From: Futiania mangrovi
Lineage (GTDB): Bacteria; Pseudomonadota; Alphaproteobacteria; Futianiales; Futianiaceae
NCBI RefSeq assembly: GCF_024158125.1
Contig: NZ_JAMZFT010000003.1
Span: forward strand, 186,001 to 250,000
Reading direction: 5' to 3'
DNA length: 64,000 bases
Position numbers and translations under genes: made by a program. This document shows positions 36,521-47,084 of the stretch, in pieces (the stretch's first letter is position 1; every line of letters begins with the position of its first letter). The notes under the pieces are model-generated. The model was not told the DNA's origin and searched no databases. It worked only from the letters and a program-made list of their open reading frames with translations.

Positions 36521-37442
36521 CGACCGGCACCTCCTTCGTTACGATTCCGCGCGCCTTCAGGAACGCATGAAAGGCGTCGTAGCGCCCCCGGTCCAGCGCG
36601 GCGGGCCTGAGCGCGAAGCGCGGCAGCGTGTCCACCCACGCCCTCCGGTTCAGTTCGTCGTTCAGGTCCGCGCGCCAGGCCACGAAATCCGCGAACGCCG
36701 CGTCCGGGTGGTTGATCGTGTAGATCACGCCCTTCTGCACCGCGCGCAGGAAGGCCTTCAGCCGCGGATCGTCCTCGCCTCCCTTCCGGGCCAGATAGAT
36801 CAGCTCGTCGTAAGGGGGAACCCCGTGCTCCTCCGGGAAGAAGGCGATCCCCTCCGCCCCCTCGATCTCAAGCTGATTCAGCTCGAAGTTCCGGTAGGCG
36901 CCGATCACCGCGTCCACCTGCCGGGCGAGCAGCGCGGGCGACAGCGAGAAATTGACGTTCACAAGCTCCACGTCGCCGAGCGTCAGCCCATGCGTCTCCA
37001 GCATCGCGCCCAGCACCGCGTCCTCGAACCCGCCGACGGAGAAGCCGACCTTCTTGCCCTTCAGATCCGCGACCGCCTGCACCGGCCCGTCCTTCAGCGC
37101 GACGAGCGAGGTCAGCGGCGTCGCCACCAGCGTGCCGATGCGCACCACCGGCAGGCCGCGGTCGGCGAAGATATGAAGCTGCGGCTGGTAGGAGACCGCG
37201 ACGTCCCCCTGCCCCGCGGCCAGCAGCTTCGGCGGGTCGTTCGGGTCCGCGGGCTCGATCAGCGTCACGTCGAGGCCTTCTTCCGCGAAATAGCCGCGCT
37301 GCTCGGCCACGATCAGCGGCGCATGGTCGGGGTTCACGAACCAGTCGAGCAGCACGGTCATCGGCTCGGCGGCGCGGGCGCCCTGCGCGGCTCCCAGCGC
37401 GAGGATGGCGGCGACGGCGGCGGTCAGGACACGTCTCGGCAT
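36495..37442 (-). CDS. thiY: ABC transporter substrate-binding protein, thiamine-precursor type (ThiY/NMT1-like)
   Basis: 315 residues with a signal peptide (LTAAVAAILALGAAQGARA). The mature protein matches the NMT1/THI5-like domain family: LLDWFVNPDHAPLIVAEQ, GYFAEEGLDV and LKGKKVGFSVGGFEDAVL. It should bind a hydroxymethylpyrimidine or similar thiamine precursor in the periplasm. The usual permease and ATPase genes (thiX, thiZ) are not in this window. The gene lies downstream of a TPP riboswitch and overlaps tenA. Confidence 0.86.
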   Translation of the reverse strand: MPRRVLTAAVAAILALGAAQGARAAEPMTVLLDWFVNPDHAPLIVAEQRGYFAEEGLDVTLIEPADPNDPPKLLAAGQGDVAVSYQPQLHIFADRGLPVVRIGTLVATPLTSLVALKDGPVQAVADLKGKKVGFSVGGFEDAVLGAMLETHGLTLGDVELVNVNFSLSPALLARQVDAVIGAYRNFELNQLEIEGAEGIAFFPEEHGVPPYDELIYLARKGGEDDPRLKAFLRAVQKGVIYTINHPDAAFADFVAWRADLNDELNRRAWVDTLPRFALRPAALDRGRYDAFHAFLKARGIVTKEVPVDEYAIELR

Positions 37443-37548
37443 CGGGCGTCTCTCCTTTTCCCCCCTCGGGCGGGGCGGTTTGGCCGGGATGGGGAGAGAG
37501 GTCGGAGGCGTCCGGAAAATGCCTGTCGCGGCGGCTCCGGTGGCGTCC

Positions 37549-37640
37549 TGTCCCTCCCTGCGCCGGCATGATCCGGATCAGGTTCGAAGGGTCGGGGCGC
37601 CGTCGCCGCCCACTCTCAGCCCCGCGGTCGGGACTCCCCT
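37549..37640 (-). ncRNA. TPP riboswitch (THI element)
   Basis: On the minus strand the conserved THI-box pieces GGGGCTGAGAGT and the GAACCTGATC block, with a following CCGG-GCAGGGA closing stem, are easily seen. They lie about 105 nt upstream of the thiY-like ATG. The riboswitch should lower thiY-tenA expression when thiamine pyrophosphate is high. An expression platform between aptamer and start was not resolved. Confidence 0.92.
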
Positions 37641-37803
37641 GGGAACTCGCGTGCCCGCACACTGCGGCACCCGCGCCCGCCCCGTCAAGGCATGGGCCGC
37701 GCCGCGCAGGCTTGCGCCCGCGTGCGTCCTGGGCTAAACGCACGCACCATTGCAACAGCGCCGCACCCCTGGAGGCGGCGCCCGTACCTTATGGAGAAAC
37801 GAG

Positions 37804-38421
37804 ATGAGCAACGCACCGATCATCGTTGCGGAGCCGCGCGAACGGGTTGGCAAGGGGGCTGCCCGGGCCACGCGGCGCGAAGGCAAGGTTCCCGCGGTCA
37901 TCTACGGCGACAAGAAGCCCCCCGTCGCCATCAAGGTGAACTACAACGAGCTTCTGAAGACGATCCACCGCGGCGGCTTCATGAAAACGATCTTCGAGAT
38001 CGACGTGAACGGCGAGAAGACGCAGGCGATCGCCCGCGACCTTCAGCTCGACCCGGTGAAGGACCTGCCTCTCCACGTCGACTTCCTGCGCGTGGGCAAG
38101 GGCTCCAAGCTGACCGTCATGGTGCCGGTGGAATTCACCGACGAGGACGAGTGCCCCGGCCTGCGCCGCGGCGGCGCGCTCAACATCGTGCGCCACGAGG
38201 TCGAGATGGAAGTGCCGTCGAGCGCCATTCCGGAGAAGCTGACCGTCAGCCTGAAGGGCCTCGACATCGGCGACTCGCTGCACATCTCGGCCTTCACGCT
38301 GCCGAAGGACTGCACGCCCACGATCCGCGACCGCGACTTCACGGTCGCGACCATTGCGGGCGCCGGCGGGTCCGAGGCGGCCCAGGAAGAGGCCGCTGAG
38401 GCGGAAGGCGAAGAGGAGTGA
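37804..38421 (+). CDS. rplY: 50S ribosomal protein L25/general stress protein Ctc
   Basis: 205 residues: the L25 5S-rRNA-binding domain and a C-terminal Ctc (TL5-like) beta domain, ending in an acidic AAEAEGEEE tail. N-terminal REGKVPAVIYGDKKPP and VDFLRVGKGSKLTVMVPVEF support this. Mostly with pth and ychF this forms the common alphaproteobacterial rplY-pth-ychF operon. The ATG at 37804 is chosen; the frame stays open to 37750. Confidence 0.95.
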   Translation: MSNAPIIVAEPRERVGKGAARATRREGKVPAVIYGDKKPPVAIKVNYNELLKTIHRGGFMKTIFEIDVNGEKTQAIARDLQLDPVKDLPLHVDFLRVGKGSKLTVMVPVEFTDEDECPGLRRGGALNIVRHEVEMEVPSSAIPEKLTVSLKGLDIGDSLHISAFTLPKDCTPTIRDRDFTVATIAGAGGSEAAQEEAAEAEGEEE

Positions 38422-38507
38422 TCCTCCCGGCCTGCGCCTGCCGCTCCTCCGGGACCGGTGCGCGGGCCTGACGCCCCCTCTTGCGCCAGACACGGGCGGG
38501 AGACGCC

Positions 38508-39206
38508 ATGCTGCTCCTCGTGGGCCTCGGCAATCCGGGCGCGAAATACGCGCACAACCGGCACAACATCGGGTTCATGGCGGTGGACGAGATCGTCCGC
38601 CGCCATGAATTCGGCCCGTGGCGGTCGAAGTTCGACGCCGAGATCGCGGAGGGCCGGATGGGCGGCGAGAAGGTTCTCGCCATGAAGCCGCAGACCTACA
38701 TGAACGAGAGCGGGCGCGCCGTCGGCAAGGCGGTGCAGTTCTTCAAGATCCCGATCCACAAGATCGTCGTGATCCATGACGAGCTCGACCTCGCGCCGGG
38801 CAAGGTCCGCATGAAGACGGGCGGCGGGCATGCGGGCCACAACGGCCTGCGCTCCATCGACGCCCACGCCGGCAACGCCTACCGCCGCGTGCGCATGGGC
38901 ATCGGCCACCCCGGCCGGAAGGAGCTTGTGACCCACTGGGTCCTCGGCGACTTCGCCAGGGCCGACGCAGATTGGCTCAACCCCCTGCTCGACGCGGTGG
39001 CCGGTGCGGCGCCCTATCTCGCACAGGGCGAGGACAGCCGCTTCCAGTCGGAGGTGGCGCGCAACGCCGCCCCGCCCCCACAGGAAAAGCCCGCTTCGGG
39101 CAAGACCGACGCGAAACCTGCCGCCTCCGCCCCAGAGGCTGCGAAAACCGACACGCCGGGCGGCCCCTTCGCCGCCCTCACCCGCCTGATCCGTCGCGAG
39201 GACTGA
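38508..39206 (+). CDS. pth: Peptidyl-tRNA hydrolase
   Basis: 232 residues with a C-terminal Ala/Pro/Lys-rich extension of about 45 residues beyond the usual 185-190. Releases tRNA from peptidyl-tRNA that drops off ribosomes. [16 protein letters not shown] (catalytic His) and [12 protein letters not shown] (Asp) are clear. The ATG at 38508 with GGGAG upstream is used rather than 38481. It is in the rplY-pth-ychF operon. Confidence 0.95.
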   Translation: MLLLVGLGNPGAKYAHNRHNIGFMAVDEIVRRHEFGPWRSKFDAEIAEGRMGGEKVLAMKPQTYMNESGRAVGKAVQFFKIPIHKIVVIHDELDLAPGKVRMKTGGGHAGHNGLRSIDAHAGNAYRRVRMGIGHPGRKELVTHWVLGDFARADADWLNPLLDAVAGAAPYLAQGEDSRFQSEVARNAAPPPQEKPASGKTDAKPAASAPEAAKTDTPGGPFAALTRLIRRED

Positions 39207-39212
39207 GAGCCC

Positions 39213-40310
39213 ATGGGTTTCGAATGCGGCATCGTCGGCCTGCCCAACGTCGGCAAGTCGACCCTGTTCAATGCGCTGACGCGCACCGCCGCGGCGCACG
39301 CCGCCAACTACCCCTTCGCCACGATCGAGCCGAACACGGGCGAGGTCGCGGTCCCCGATCCGCGCCTCTTCACGCTGGCGAAGATCGGCGGTTCGCGCCA
39401 GGTGATCCCGACGCGGCTCAGCTTCGTCGATATCGCCGGCCTCGTGCGCGGCGCGTCGAAGGGCGAGGGCCTCGGCAACCAGTTCCTCGCCAACATCCGC
39501 GAGGTGGACGCCATCGTCCACGTCCTGCGCTGTTTCGAGGACGGCGACATCACCCATGTCGAGGGGCGTGTCGACCCGCTCGCCGACGCCGAGACGGTCG
39601 AGACCGAGCTGATGCTCGCAGACATGGACAGTCTCGAACGCCGCATTGCGCCCTTGCAGAAGAAGGCGAACTCCGGCGACAAGGAGGCGAAGGCCGAGGT
39701 TTCGCTAATGCAGGGGGCGCTCGACCTCTTGCGCGACGGCAAGCCCGCCCGTCTGCTCGAGATCACGCCCGAACAGGACAAGGCCTTCCGCGGCCTCCAG
39801 CTTCTGACCGCCAAGCCCGTGCTCTACGTCTGCAACGTGGACGAGGCGTCGGCCGCCACTGGCAATGCGCTGTCGGAGAAGGTGGCGGAGAAGGCCGCCG
39901 CCGAGGGCGCGGCCTGCGTCGTCATTTCCGCGGCCATCGAGGCGGAGATCGCCCAGCTTGCCGACGAGGAGCGCGACGAGTTCCTCGAAAGCCTCGGCCT
40001 CGCGGAGCCCGGCCTCGACCGGCTGATCCGTGCGGGTTACGAGCTTCTGGGCCTCGTCACCTATTTCACCGTCGGGCCGAAGGAGGCACGCGCCTGGACC
40101 ATCACGCGCGGCACCAAGGCCCCGCAGGCCGCCGGCGTCATCCACACGGATTTCGAGCGCGGCTTCATCCGCGCCCAGACCATCGCCTATGACGACTATG
40201 TCAAATACAACGGCGAGGTCGGCGCGAAGGACGCCGGCAAGGCCCGCGACGAGGGCAAGGAATACGTCGTGCAGGACGGCGACGTCCTGCTCTTCAAGTT
40301 CAACGTCTGA
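39213..40310 (+). CDS. ychF: Redox-regulated ATPase YchF
   Basis: 365 residues. The OBG/YchF P-loop [14 protein letters not shown] is at residues 8-21, switch region [12 protein letters not shown] follows, and the G4 position is NVDE (as in YchF, which hydrolyses ATP rather than GTP). A coiled-coil insert and TGS-like C-terminal domain are present. YchF binds the ribosome and is involved in stress and translation control. A terminator follows at 40328-40352. Confidence 0.96.
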   Translation: MGFECGIVGLPNVGKSTLFNALTRTAAAHAANYPFATIEPNTGEVAVPDPRLFTLAKIGGSRQVIPTRLSFVDIAGLVRGASKGEGLGNQFLANIREVDAIVHVLRCFEDGDITHVEGRVDPLADAETVETELMLADMDSLERRIAPLQKKANSGDKEAKAEVSLMQGALDLLRDGKPARLLEITPEQDKAFRGLQLLTAKPVLYVCNVDEASAATGNALSEKVAEKAAAEGAACVVISAAIEAEIAQLADEERDEFLESLGLAEPGLDRLIRAGYELLGLVTYFTVGPKEARAWTITRGTKAPQAAGVIHTDFERGFIRAQTIAYDDYVKYNGEVGAKDAGKARDEGKEYVVQDGDVLLFKFNV

Positions 40311-40327
40311 GCTGCCGGGCCGCCCGG

Positions 40328-40352
40328 GCCGCGCGGTTCACGCGCGGCTTTT
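40328..40352 (+). terminator. Rho-independent terminator of the rplY-pth-ychF operon
   Basis: GCCGCGCG (40328-40335) pairs with CGCGCGGC (40341-40348) around GTTCA, followed by TTTT (40349-40352). It overlaps the last codons and stop of the convergent DUF2892 gene. Confidence 0.75.
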
Positions 40353-40538
40353 CGCCGGACACGTGCTCAGGCCCAGGATCGTGTAGGCCGGGCACGTGCC
40401 CGCCAGCGCCGTGACGATGGGCACGAGGCCGATCAGCCCCCACAACGTCTGCGGCCCCCAGAACACGAGCGAGACGAGGAACAGGCCCACGACGATCCGC
40501 AACACGCGGTCGATCGAGCCGACATTCTGCTTGAACAT
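40338..40538 (-). CDS. DUF2892 (YgaP-type) small membrane protein
   Basis: 66 residues. N-terminal basic NVGSIDRVLRIVVGL, then two hydrophobic segments (FLVSLVFWG and LWGLIGLVPIVTALAG), and the CPAYTILGLSTC end that is typical of YgaP membrane domains. The ATG has GGAGG upstream. It is related to the membrane tail of rhodanese YgaP; the function is unknown. Its stop lies in the ychF terminator. Confidence 0.8.
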   Translation of the reverse strand: MFKQNVGSIDRVLRIVVGLFLVSLVFWGPQTLWGLIGLVPIVTALAGTCPAYTILGLSTCPAKSRA

Positions 40539-40722
40539 GGCCGAAGCCTCCCTGGCTAACGGGTACGCAAAGTACCCTCGCGTCGGGCGGGAGGATGCCG
40601 TCCTGCCGCTCGTGCGTCCTTGATCCGGATCATGTGCGCATCTCAGCCTTGCACACGCGCGGGGCTTGGCCTTCCCCGTCCCCCGCCGGTACAGTCGCTT
40701 CCGGATTTCCAACGACAACGGG

Positions 40723-41205
40723 ATGCGCATGGCCGACTTGCTGCATTGGGAGGATTTCGAGGTCGGGCAGGTGTTCGACTACGGCTCCTACACGGTCACG
40801 GAAGAGGAAATCGTCGCCTTCGCGGAGGAGTACGATCCCCAGCGCTTCCATCTCGACGACGCCTATGCCCGCACGACCATCCTGGGCGGCATCTGCGCCA
40901 GCGGCTGGCACAGCGCGGGCATCTGGATGCGGCTGTTCAGCGACGGCTATGCGAACCGTGCCGCCAGCCTCGGCTCCCCCGGCGTGGACGATATCCGCTG
41001 GTTCAAGCCCGTGCGCCCCGGCGACGTGCTCACGGGCCGCAGCGAGATCCTCGCGCGCCGGGCCTCCAACTCCCGCCCCGACCTCGGCCTCAACACCATG
41101 AAGCACCAGCTTCTGAACGCCGCGGGCGAGGTGGTGATGGAGATGCACTCGACCCAGATGCTGCGCCGGCGCACCGCGCTCGCCACGGGAGGGGAGCGCG
41201 CATGA
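40723..41205 (+). CDS. MaoC family dehydratase
   Basis: 160 residues of the hotdog-fold MaoC/(R)-hydratase family. WEDFEVGQVFDYGSYTVTEEEIVAFA and FDPQRFHLDDAYA-like sequences with GGICASGWHSAGIWMRL fit acyl-CoA hydratase-like members. The ATG at 40723 is used; the ATG at 40729 is an alternative. It ends in an ATGA overlap with the next MaoC gene, forming an operon. Confidence 0.84.
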   Translation: MRMADLLHWEDFEVGQVFDYGSYTVTEEEIVAFAEEYDPQRFHLDDAYARTTILGGICASGWHSAGIWMRLFSDGYANRAASLGSPGVDDIRWFKPVRPGDVLTGRSEILARRASNSRPDLGLNTMKHQLLNAAGEVVMEMHSTQMLRRRTALATGGERA

Positions 41206-41684
41206 CCGGCCTGCTGCCTGAGGACATCGAGACGGGCGTGCGCATCCGCCTCGGCGAGACGCACCTCACCCGCGACCTGATCGTGGGCTTTGCCGCGAAG
41301 TTCGACCCGCAGCCCTTCCACCTCGACGAGGAGGCGGGCCGGCAGAGCCTCTTCAAGGGCCTCGCCGCGTCCGGCTGGCAGCTTTGCGCGCTCTGGATGG
41401 GCCATTACGTCCGCTGGCGGGAGGGGATCATCCAGTCCTACCCGGACCCGGAGGGGGTGCGCGCCCGCCTCGGCCCCTCCCCCGGCCAGCGCAACATCCG
41501 CTGGATGAAGCCCGCGCTCATGGGCGACACGCTCACCTTCTACGCGACCCGCACCGCGGTCGAGGACTGGAAGAAGCCCGGCTGGGCGCTCACCACCGTG
41601 CTGTCCGAGATCGTCAACCAGCGCGGCGAGACGGCCTGCAGCTTCGAGGGCCTCGGCCTCGTCCGCAAGAGGCAGGACCCATGA
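41202..41684 (+). CDS. MaoC family dehydratase (second)
   Basis: 160 residues, a paralog of the preceding gene. FAAKFDPQPFHLDEEAGRQS and GLAASGWQLCALWMGHYV mirror it. Two adjacent MaoC genes often make a hetero-oligomer or act on related enoyl-CoAs. It begins with an ATGA overlap and ends with a similar overlap to the thioesterase. Confidence 0.85.
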   Translation: MTGLLPEDIETGVRIRLGETHLTRDLIVGFAAKFDPQPFHLDEEAGRQSLFKGLAASGWQLCALWMGHYVRWREGIIQSYPDPEGVRARLGPSPGQRNIRWMKPALMGDTLTFYATRTAVEDWKKPGWALTTVLSEIVNQRGETACSFEGLGLVRKRQDP

Positions 41685-42184
41685 CGCTGCCGCCGCTGAA
41701 GACCCGCACCTACACCTACCGCGAGAACCGCTTCGATCCGGCCGAGCTTGCCGACATCACCGGCCTCGAGATGCTCCAGCAAATCCTCGCGGGCGAGCGC
41801 GCGCCGCCGTCGATCGCCGCCACCCTCAATTTCGCCTTTCACGAGGTGGGCCCGGGCCGCGTCGTCTTCCGGGGGGAACCTGCCGACTTCGCCATGAACC
41901 CGATCGGCGTGATGCACGGCGGCTGGGCGGCGACGCTGCTCGATTCCTGCATGGCCTGCGCGGTGCAGACGACCTTGCCGCGCGGCACCGCCTACACCAC
42001 GGCGGAGCTTTCGGTGAACCTGACCCGCGCGATCCTGCCCTCGACCGGCCCGCTGCTCGCCATCGGCACCGTGATCCACGGCGGCCGCCGCGTCGGCACG
42101 GCGGAGGGACGCCTGGTCGGCGAGAAGGACGGAAAGCTCTACGCCCACGGCACCACGACCTGCGTCATCTTCCCCGTGGAGTGA
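41681..42184 (+). CDS. PaaI family thioesterase
   Basis: 167 residues with the hotdog fold: GVMHGGWAATLLDSCMACAV carries the catalytic Asn/Asp-like region of the PaaI class. It hydrolyses acyl- or aryl-CoA. It is in the same transcript as the two MaoC genes and the acyl-CoA synthetase, so the unit probably handles a particular acyl-CoA or aromatic acid; the substrate is unknown. Confidence 0.82.
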   Translation: MTLPPLKTRTYTYRENRFDPAELADITGLEMLQQILAGERAPPSIAATLNFAFHEVGPGRVVFRGEPADFAMNPIGVMHGGWAATLLDSCMACAVQTTLPRGTAYTTAELSVNLTRAILPSTGPLLAIGTVIHGGRRVGTAEGRLVGEKDGKLYAHGTTTCVIFPVE

Positions 42185-42238
42185 CCCGCCCAAACCGCCG
42201 CACACAAGACGGCAGCATCAGACGAGGACCGCCGCCCG

Positions 42239-43798
42239 ATGAACATCTATCACCTGCTCGCCCGCGCCAGCACCGTGCACCGCGACCGCCCCGCCGTGGC
42301 GCTGGGCAAGACCGTGCTGCACGATTTCGCCGCGCTCGACGCGCGCGCCCGCGCAATCGCGGCGGGCCTTCTCTCTTCTCACGGCCTTGCGCGCGGCGAC
42401 CGCGTCGCCATCGTCGCGGCCAACACGCCGGCCTATGTGGAGACCGTCTGGGGCATCTGGGCCGCGGGCCTCGCCGCCGTCCCGGTGAACGCCAAGCTGC
42501 ACCCCAAGGAGATCGCCTACATCCTCGACCATTCGGGCGCGCGCGTCGTCTTCGCCTCGCCCGACAAGGCCGACGCCGTGGCCGAGGCGCGCACCCATGC
42601 GCCGGGCGTGGAGACCGCGATAACGCTCGACGGCCCCGATCACGACGCGCTGCTGGCCGGGACCCCGCTCGCCAGCCACGCGGAGATGGCGCGCGACGAT
42701 CTCGCCTGGCTCTTCTACACCTCCGGCACGACGGGCCGGCCGAAGGGCGCGATGATCACGCACGACAATCTGCTGGCGACGACCACCAGCTATTTCCTCG
42801 ACATCGACCAGGTGCCGCCCGGCGGCGCGATCGTCCACGCGGCGCCGATGTCGCACGGCTCCGGCCTCTACATGTTCCCGAACGTCGCCATGGGCGCGGC
42901 GCAGGTGATCCCGGAGTCGGGCGGCTTCGACGCCCTGGAGATCATGGACCTCATCGCCCACTGGCCCGAGGTCTCGATGTTCGCCGCCCCCACCATGATC
43001 AACCGGCTGGTGGCCAAGGCGCGCGAGGCGGCCGCCCCCGACTTCTCCAACCTGCGCGTCATCGTCTATGGCGGCGCGCCGATGCACGTCGCGGACGTGG
43101 AGCGCGCGCTGGACGTCCTCGGCCCCCGCCTCGCACAGCTTTACGGCCAGGGCGAGAGCCCGATGTGCATCACCGGCCTGTCGCGCGCCTATTACGTCGA
43201 CCGCACCCATCCCCGCTTCCGCGACCGGATCGCCTCGGCGGGTTTCCCGCAGTCGGTGGTCGAGGTGCGCGTGGTGGACGAGAACGATACCCCCCTGCCC
43301 CCAGGCCAGGAGGGGGAGATCGTCGCCCGCGGCAATCCCGTGATGAAGGGCTATTGGAAGAACCCGGAGGCGACGGCGGAAACCCTGCGCGGCGGCTGGC
43401 TGCACACGGGCGACGTGGGCGTGTTCGACGAGGACGGGTTCCTCACCCTCAAGGACCGCTCCAAGGACGTCATCATCTCCGGCGGCACCAACATCTACCC
43501 GCGCGAGGTGGAGGAGGTGCTGCTGCGCCATCCGGGCGTGCTGGAATGTTCCGTCGTGGGCGCGCCGCACGCCGACTGGGGCGAGGAAGTGGTGGCCTTC
43601 GTCGTCGCCCAGCCGGGTGTGACGCTGGACGAGGCCGACCTCGACGCCTTCGTCACCGCCGAGATCGCGCGCTTCAAGCGCCCGAAGCGTTACCGCTTCA
43701 TCGCGGACCTGCCCAAGTCGAACTACGGCAAGATCCTCAAGCGCGAACTCCGCGACCTGCTCGCGGCGGAGGCGAAGGATGCGGCGAACGCGGGCTAG
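42239..43798 (+). CDS. Class I adenylate-forming acyl-CoA synthetase
   Basis: 519 residues of the AMP-binding acyl/aryl-CoA ligase family. P-loop YTSGTTGRPKGAMITH, then YGQGESPMCITGL-like adenylation motif, the hinge TGDVGVFDEDGFLTLKDRSKD and catalytic Lys in SNYGKILKREL. It is the last gene of the MaoC-MaoC-thioesterase run (54-nt gap). The set suggests activation, hydration or dehydration and release of a short- or medium-chain acyl group, by inference. Confidence 0.88.
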   Translation: MNIYHLLARASTVHRDRPAVALGKTVLHDFAALDARARAIAAGLLSSHGLARGDRVAIVAANTPAYVETVWGIWAAGLAAVPVNAKLHPKEIAYILDHSGARVVFASPDKADAVAEARTHAPGVETAITLDGPDHDALLAGTPLASHAEMARDDLAWLFYTSGTTGRPKGAMITHDNLLATTTSYFLDIDQVPPGGAIVHAAPMSHGSGLYMFPNVAMGAAQVIPESGGFDALEIMDLIAHWPEVSMFAAPTMINRLVAKAREAAAPDFSNLRVIVYGGAPMHVADVERALDVLGPRLAQLYGQGESPMCITGLSRAYYVDRTHPRFRDRIASAGFPQSVVEVRVVDENDTPLPPGQEGEIVARGNPVMKGYWKNPEATAETLRGGWLHTGDVGVFDEDGFLTLKDRSKDVIISGGTNIYPREVEEVLLRHPGVLECSVVGAPHADWGEEVVAFVVAQPGVTLDEADLDAFVTAEIARFKRPKRYRFIADLPKSNYGKILKRELRDLLAAEAKDAANAG

Positions 43799-43813
43799 CG
43801 TACCGGGGGCCGC

Positions 43814-44461
43814 CTAGACCCCCTTCACCGCCGCCTCTTCCCAAGTCCGGTAGAGGATCCAGTCGCTGACCGCCGCGACATAGTCGAGGCTCGTCTCCGA
43901 AAGCTCCGGCTGGTAGGTGCGGAAGCGGCTGACGACCGGCGCATACATGCAGTCCGCAATGGTCGGGCGGCCGTAGAGGAAGCGCCCGCCCGCACCGTAT
44001 GCCGACCGCGCCTCCGCCCACAGGGCCTCGATCCGCGCAATGTCGGCGGCCACGCCCTCGGCGTCGAGGCCGCGCCCCGGATGCTCGCGTGCCATGTCCA
44101 TCGGGCAGTTCTTGCGCAGGGGCGCGAAGCCCGAATGCATCTCCGCGGCGGCGGCGCGCGCGTGCGCCCGCGCCTCCCGGTCCTCGGGCCACAGGCCTGC
44201 GTCGGGGAAAAGCTCGTTGGCGTATTCGCAGATCGCCAGCGAATCCCAGACCGTGAGGTTCTGCCCGTTCACCTCGTGATGCAGCACCGGCACCTTCGCC
44301 GCGCCGTGCAGCTTTTTCAGCGCCGGGGTCGTGCCGTGCTCGCGCAGCGGGATCAGCACCTCCTCGAACTCCGCGTTCGCGAGTTTCAGCGCCAGCCACG
44401 GCCGCATCGACCAGGACGACCACGCCTTCGTGCCGATGTAGAGCGTCAGCCGTCCCGTCAT
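43814..44461 (-). CDS. Glutathione S-transferase family protein
   Basis: 215 residues, N-terminal thioredoxin-fold (TLYIGTKAWSSWSMRPWLAL, with a Ser/Tyr catalytic position) and an all-helical C-terminal domain. VLHHEVNGQNLTVWDSLAICEY is the glutathione-binding DS motif region. The substrate is unknown. The ATG at 44461 is used. It follows the 43-aa microprotein gene on the same strand. Confidence 0.85.
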   Translation of the reverse strand: MTGRLTLYIGTKAWSSWSMRPWLALKLANAEFEEVLIPLREHGTTPALKKLHGAAKVPVLHHEVNGQNLTVWDSLAICEYANELFPDAGLWPEDREARAHARAAAAEMHSGFAPLRKNCPMDMAREHPGRGLDAEGVAADIARIEALWAEARSAYGAGGRFLYGRPTIADCMYAPVVSRFRTYQPELSETSLDYVAAVSDWILYRTWEEAAVKGV

Positions 44462-44483
44462 GCGTCCCCCTTTTGCCCCTTCG

Positions 44484-44615
44484 TCAGACCACGAACCCAT
44501 AGGCCAGGATCATGACGATAGCAGCCCCCAGCATGGAGAAAACAAGGATCTTGCGGACGTTGGCGTTTCGCGAGGTTTCGCCCTGCCGGGCGCGTTCGCC
44601 GTTCTCGGTGACCAT
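44484..44615 (-). CDS. 43-residue membrane microprotein
   Basis: Unrecognised small protein. It begins MVTENGERARQGETSRNANV and ends in one hydrophobic helix (VFSMLGAAIVMILAYGFVV). A strong GGAGG ribosome-binding site lies five nucleotides before the ATG, which supports real translation. The gene is 22 nt upstream of the GST gene and may be cotranscribed. It is too small for routine gene finding. Confidence 0.65.
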   Translation of the reverse strand: MVTENGERARQGETSRNANVRKILVFSMLGAAIVMILAYGFVV

Positions 44616-44693
44616 GACGGCCTCCTTTCTGCCCATGGGGCAGCGCGCGGGCACATCCCCGCGCCACCCTGTCTCACCTCGTCAACGCGGGAG

Positions 44694-45352
44694 TCAGGCC
44701 TTGGGTTGCTGGCCGTAGGTGCGGAATTTCCCGATCACGCGCGCCATCTCGTCCCGGTCGAGCAGGCGCACGCCCCCGACCCCCAGCGCCGTCACATATT
44801 GCGCCGCGAGCGTTTCGACCTCGTGCGCCAGCGCCAGCGCCTTCTCCGGCGTCGCCCCGCACGCGATCACCCCGTGATGGGCGAGGAGGCAGGCATTGCG
44901 CCCCTTCAGCGCCGCGACGACGTGTCCCGCCAGTTCCTCCGTCCCGAAGGTTGCATAGGGCGCGCACGCGATGTCAGTCCCGCCCGCGACCGCCACCATG
45001 TAGTGGAAGGGCGGGATACCGTCCCGCTGCCCCGTCTCGGTGCAGGCGAGCGCGGTGGCAAAGCGCGAATGGGTGTGCACGACCGCGCCCACGTCCGGCT
45101 TCGCGGCATAGACCGCCATGTGGAAGTGCCATTCCGAGGAGGGCAGCGGCTCGCCCTCCCGCGTCGCCCCGTCCTCGCCCACGAAGCTCAGTTGCGCTTC
45201 CGTCAGGCCCTCGTAGGGCACGCCCGTCGGCGTGATGACCATGCCGCCCGGCACGCGCGCCGACACATTTCCCGATTTCCCGGGCGTCAGGCCCGACCGG
45301 CTCATGGCCAGCGTCGCGGCCAGGACACTGGCGCGCGCCGCGCCCTCCGCGC

Positions 45353-45356
<4 letters not shown>
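44694..45356 (-). CDS. Class II aldolase (L-fuculose-phosphate aldolase-like; 5-methylthioribulose-1-phosphate aldolase candidate)
   Basis: 220 residues, very like FucA: SGNVSARV, ITPTGVPYEGLT, SSEWHFHM (catalytic Glu75), HTHSR (Zn ligands His94, His96) and LLAHHGVIAC (His160/161). It overlaps mtnA (4 nt), follows apt and mtnP, and no mtnB, mtnC, mtnD or mtnE-type gene is nearby. In the methylthioadenosine-DHAP shunt of bacteria such as Rhodospirillum, an Ald2 aldolase cleaves 5-methylthioribulose 1-phosphate into DHAP and 2-methylthioacetaldehyde; that is the best guess here. Fuculose metabolism is the alternative. Confidence 0.72.
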
Positions 45357-46450
<1,094 letters not shown>

Positions 46451-46551
46451 GGGCGCCTCACCTGCTCGGGGTCTGCCGCGTGCATCTCTCGCGTGCCGTC
46501 CCTCTTAGGGCCTTCCATGTCGCGATGCGGGCCCGCCCCGTCAATGCCCTC

Positions 46552-47079
46552 TCAATGCCCCTCATAGCTCGCGAGCGCGAACACCGGCACGTCCAGCGCC
46601 TCGATCCGCTTGCGCCCGCCGAGGTCCGGCAGGTCCACGATGAAGGCGCAGCCGACCACCACGCCCTCCATCCGGCGCACGAGCTTGATCGCCGCCTCGA
46701 CCGTTCCGCCCGTGGCGATCAGGTCGTCGACGATCAGCACCTGCTCGCCGGGCTTCACGCTGTCGACGTGCATCTCCAGCGTGTCGTGGCCGTATTCCAG
46801 CGCATAGTCCTCGGCCAGCGTCTTCCAGGGCAGCTTGCCCTTCTTGCGTACCGGCACGAAGCCGATGGACAGCTGGTGCGCGACCGCGCCGCCGATCACG
46901 AAGCCGCGGCTCTCGATGCCTGCGACCTTGTCGATGCGCGTCCCGGCATAGGGCTGGACCAACTCGTCCACCACGCGCCGGAACCCGCGCGCGTCGCCCC
47001 ACAGGCTGGTCACGTCGCGGAACATGATGCCGGGCTTGGGATAGTCCGGGATGGTGCGGATCAGGCCCTTGATGTCCAT
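46552..47079 (-). CDS. apt: Adenine phosphoribosyltransferase
   Basis: 175 residues. Converts adenine and PRPP to AMP, reusing the adenine released by MtnP. PRPP-binding [17 protein letters not shown] is present and [17 protein letters not shown] is the family start. Located five bases after the mtnP stop codon, supporting cotranscription. Confidence 0.94.
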   Translation of the reverse strand: MDIKGLIRTIPDYPKPGIMFRDVTSLWGDARGFRRVVDELVQPYAGTRIDKVAGIESRGFVIGGAVAHQLSIGFVPVRKKGKLPWKTLAEDYALEYGHDTLEMHVDSVKPGEQVLIVDDLIATGGTVEAAIKLVRRMEGVVVGCAFIVDLPDLGGRKRIEALDVPVFALASYEGH

Positions 47080-47084
47080 CGCGT

